Shown here: piece by piece, positions 14,568-14,959 of the stretch
Layout of the letters: each line of letters starts with the position of its first letter
How positions within the stretch are numbered: position 1 is the stretch's first letter
Source: an uncultured Lachnospiraceae bacterium
GTDB taxonomy: Bacteria > Bacillota > Clostridia > Lachnospirales > Lachnospiraceae
Assembly (NCBI GenBank): GCA_937885345.1
Contig: CAKZZH010000089.1
Span: 1 to 14,959 of the forward strand
Direction of reading: 5' to 3'
Length of the DNA stretch: 14,959 bases
Program-made: the position numbers and the translations under genes
The notes under the pieces: generated by a model
The model's database searches: none
Told to the model about the DNA's origin: nothing
What the model saw: the letters and a program-made list of their open reading frames with translations, nothing else

Positions 14568-14630
14568 ACGATCTAATGATCAAGTATAAGATCTTAATTT
14601 AGAATAAATATTTTATGGGAGTATGAGAAT

Positions 14631-14959
14631 ATGAAAAAAATATGGGCTTTATTAACAACGGTTATGGTAATGCTTATGGGACTTTTCTTACTACAAAACT
14701 CAGTAGGAACACTTGAGATAAATGAGTTACATGATGCAATAACTAATTATACTGGAGACAAAGGCATAATTTGGGCTTCTGCACTTTGCTTATTGTTTGG
14801 TTTTGGTGCGAAAGCTGGTATGTTCCCAGTTCATATTTGGCTTCCAAAAGCTCACCCTGTAGCACCAGCACCAGCATCAGCACTTCTTTCTGGTATACTT
14901 ACTAAGTCAGGTGTATATGGCATTTTAGTTATTACATCAAGAATATTTTTACATGATGC
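14631..14959 (+). CDS. Partial ORF: signal-peptide-like start joined to a NuoL/NuoM/MrpD-type membrane subunit core
   Basis: The frame is open from the ATG at 14631 (GGGAG at 14617-14621, 9 nt upstream) to the window end, 109 codons without a stop. Residues 1-20 look like the hydrophobic start of an exported protein (MKKIWALLTTVMVMLMG). From about residue 25 the sequence is the conserved core of proton-translocating NADH dehydrogenase, Mrp antiporter or hydrogenase membrane subunits: GAKAGMFPVHIWLPKAHP, then APASALLSGILTKSGVYG, with the conserved lysines. In that family this core is normally preceded by some 200 residues forming several helices, and here these are missing. Proline codons in this part are four CCA and one CCT, whereas the aminotransferase gene in this window shows no CCA. 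Either the gene is a truncated fusion or the DNA is joined artificially near 14670-14700. I favour the join. Confidence 0.6.
   Translation, partial: MKKIWALLTTVMVMLMGLFLLQNSVGTLEINELHDAITNYTGDKGIIWASALCLLFGFGAKAGMFPVHIWLPKAHPVAPAPASALLSGILTKSGVYGILVITSRIFLHD

Noticed and set aside
14568..14630. Terminator after pdp
   Set aside because: The palindrome TAAGATCTTA at 14587-14596 has no loop, and no GC-rich stem or T-run follows; I see no terminator in this gap.
1..14959. CRISPR arrays, tRNA or rRNA genes, insertion sequences
   Set aside because: I saw no regularly spaced repeats, no cloverleaf-like segments, no rRNA sequence and no transposase motifs on either strand.

Overview
The window looks like a chromosomal segment from a Clostridia-type Firmicute, probably Lachnospiraceae-like. 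Supporting signs are purine-rich Shine-Dalgarno sequences before nearly every gene, Firmicute families (YloC-type YicC, PdaA-like deacetylase, Pdp-type pyrimidine phosphorylase), Thr/Glu-rich linkers in exported proteins, and a nudF–xerD–deoB–nucleoside phosphorylase order resembling Bacillus subtilis nudF–ripX–drm–pupG. The organism is inferred from these features; no search was run.

Layout. (1) 1-3042: a two-gene operon for exported proteins, a 772-aa acidic secreted protein of unknown function and a 184-aa membrane-anchored surface protein, closed by a strong terminator. (2) 3043-3251: an intergenic region with several inverted repeats and a probable promoter. (3) 3252-10599: nine co-directional genes with gaps of at most about 45 nt and no visible internal terminator: yicC, gmk, rpoZ, uppP, a class Ic aspartate aminotransferase, proC, a NUDIX ADP-ribose pyrophosphatase, a XerD-like recombinase and a PdaA-like deacetylase. 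(4) 10625-10676: a long symmetric hairpin between convergent genes. (5) 10752-11780, minus strand: class I DAHP synthase. (6) 12022-14567: deoB and pdp, a nucleoside-salvage operon reading away from the DAHP synthase gene. (7) 14631-14959: an open frame running off the end. It starts like a signal peptide and becomes, in frame, the conserved core of a NuoL/NuoM/MrpD-type proton-translocating subunit with different codon choice.

How the genes work together. The nine-gene run mixes RNA turnover and transcription (yicC, gmk, rpoZ), envelope lipid-carrier recycling and peptidoglycan modification (uppP, pdaA-like), amino-acid metabolism (aspartate aminotransferase, proC), nucleotide clean-up (NUDIX) and chromosome resolution (xerD-like). 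It is a housekeeping cluster, not one pathway. Pdp and DeoB do form a pathway: Pdp releases (deoxy)ribose-1-phosphate and DeoB isomerises it to the 5-phosphate for central metabolism.

Most of the window is ordinary core genome, and I do not see a convincing new multi-gene system. The items most worth a second look are the exported protein pair of unknown function, a recombinase lacking the usual catalytic histidine, a 26-bp tandem duplication that recreates a ribosome-binding site and start codon at the deoB/pdp junction, and the right-hand end, which I suspect is a chimeric join.
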